NCBI RefSeq assembly: GCF_005217605.1
Contig: NZ_SZPX01000005.1
Location: forward strand, 163,207 to 227,206
Direction of reading: 5' to 3'
DNA: 64,000 nucleotides
Source of the DNA: Sulfurimonas crateris
GTDB lineage: Bacteria; Campylobacterota; Campylobacteria; Campylobacterales; Sulfurimonadaceae
A program made the translations under genes and the position numbers. Below the pieces are notes generated by a model. That model was not told the origin of the DNA. It worked only from the letters and a program-made list of their open reading frames with translations, and searched no databases. Positions 63,504-64,000 of the stretch are shown here, piece after piece (positions within the stretch are counted from its first letter, which is position 1; every line of letters begins with the position of its first letter).

Positions 63504-64000
63504 TCATTTAGAGATTAAAACTCTTTTAGAGTTGTATGGTGTGTTGTATTTAAAAATTGAGTAGATAATTGTTGCTAGCTTTTTAGAAATAATTATCAAA
63601 GCTTCTTTTTTGCTTTTGCCGGCAGATACCTTATCTCGGAATACTTTTCTGAGTTCATCATTATGAAGCACAGAAGATACAGCTGCCATGTAAAGAGCAT
63701 GCTTGGCTATGGGTATGCCTCTTTTGGCAAGCTTTCCGACAGATAGAGAGTTTCCTGATTGATACTGAGTAGGATAAAGTCCAAGGTAGCCTATAAAAGC
63801 CTTAGCAGATGAGAATCTTGTTAAATCTCCGCACTCTCCAAGTATCGCTGCAATAGTTTTATCGGCTACACCGGGGATAGATTTAAGATTTTCAATCGGA
63901 GCATCTAGCTTTTGAGATATACCAGATTCAATTAATTCATTTATTTTAGCTTCAATTTCAAGTTTTTCTTGACTTAAAAGCTCTAATATCTTAATATTAG
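63504..64000 (-). CDS. IS110-family transposase, C-terminal part (cut by window edge)
   Basis: One open frame runs from the window end to TAA at 63504, 165 residues visible. It shows the Transposase_20 (helix-hairpin-helix) domain: ENLKSIPGVADKTIAAILGE, then FSSAKAFIGYLGLYPTQYQSG, a Ser in SGNSLSVGKLAKRG (the conserved catalytic-type Ser region) and KKEALIIISKKLATIIYSIF. The RuvC-like DEDD N-terminus is beyond base 64000. No in-frame stop is seen, so it may be intact. Confidence 0.88.
   Translation of the reverse strand, partial: NIKILELLSQEKLEIEAKINELIESGISQKLDAPIENLKSIPGVADKTIAAILGECGDLTRFSSAKAFIGYLGLYPTQYQSGNSLSVGKLAKRGIPIAKHALYMAAVSSVLHNDELRKVFRDKVSAGKSKKEALIIISKKLATIIYSIFKYNTPYNSKRVLISK

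Overview
The window is an AT-rich chromosomal segment that looks like a Campylobacterota (Epsilonproteobacteria) genome, most like Sulfurimonas or a relative. This rests on the short MurD, the style of the two-component, HemN and Fe-S genes, several TTG/GTG starts, extended TATAAT -10 boxes without clear -35 boxes, and a tmRNA whose tag reads ANNTNYRPAYAVA. The genus is an inference from general resemblance; nothing here proves it.

Layout. 1-6.7 kb is housekeeping: photolyase with a YbgA-like partner, fabG, gpmI, then mraY-murD-purN. 6.7-12.4 kb is a small integrated island in a tRNA-Phe gene. A 49-bp piece of the tRNA is repeated at the far end (attL/attR), and 12-bp TTTTTTACTACA repeats lie just inside both ends. 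A broken integrase N-terminus, a transposase scrap, an apparent structured RNA and a cargo of three calcineurin-like/PPP phosphoesterases lie between. 12.4-14.2 kb is a two-component system whose kinase start is shifted by a 7-A tract.

14.3-26.5 kb is a complete phosphonate uptake and C-P lyase locus on the minus strand: GntR regulator (PhnF), porin, PhnD-PhnC-PhnE (a two-permease fusion), PhnG-H-I-J-K-L-M, PhnN and PhnP. 26.6-32.3 kb is a Cus-like copper/silver RND efflux operon. Then come ssrA, a MntA/HepT toxin-antitoxin pair, groESL, tRNA-Met and tRNA-Asn, an SGNH esterase, a pseudouridine synthase, a DEAD helicase, lgt, an Fe-S oxidoreductase subunit, hemN and an MsbA-like exporter.

46-63.3 kb is a surface polysaccharide/LPS region: heptosyltransferases, GT2 and GT4 enzymes, LPS kinase-like protein, Ugd, an SDR epimerase, DgkA, and an inner minus-strand block (rmlA-rmlB-fdtA-acyltransferase-beta-propeller-GNAT-fdtB-GT2). 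That block should make and use a dTDP-3-amino-3,6-dideoxyhexose. The window ends inside an IS110-family transposase.

The best candidates for something undescribed are the tRNA-Phe island (phosphoesterase cargo plus an apparent ~105-nt RNA closed by a 12-bp terminal stem), the A7 slip at the histidine kinase start, and the long hairpin repeat between gpmI and fabG.
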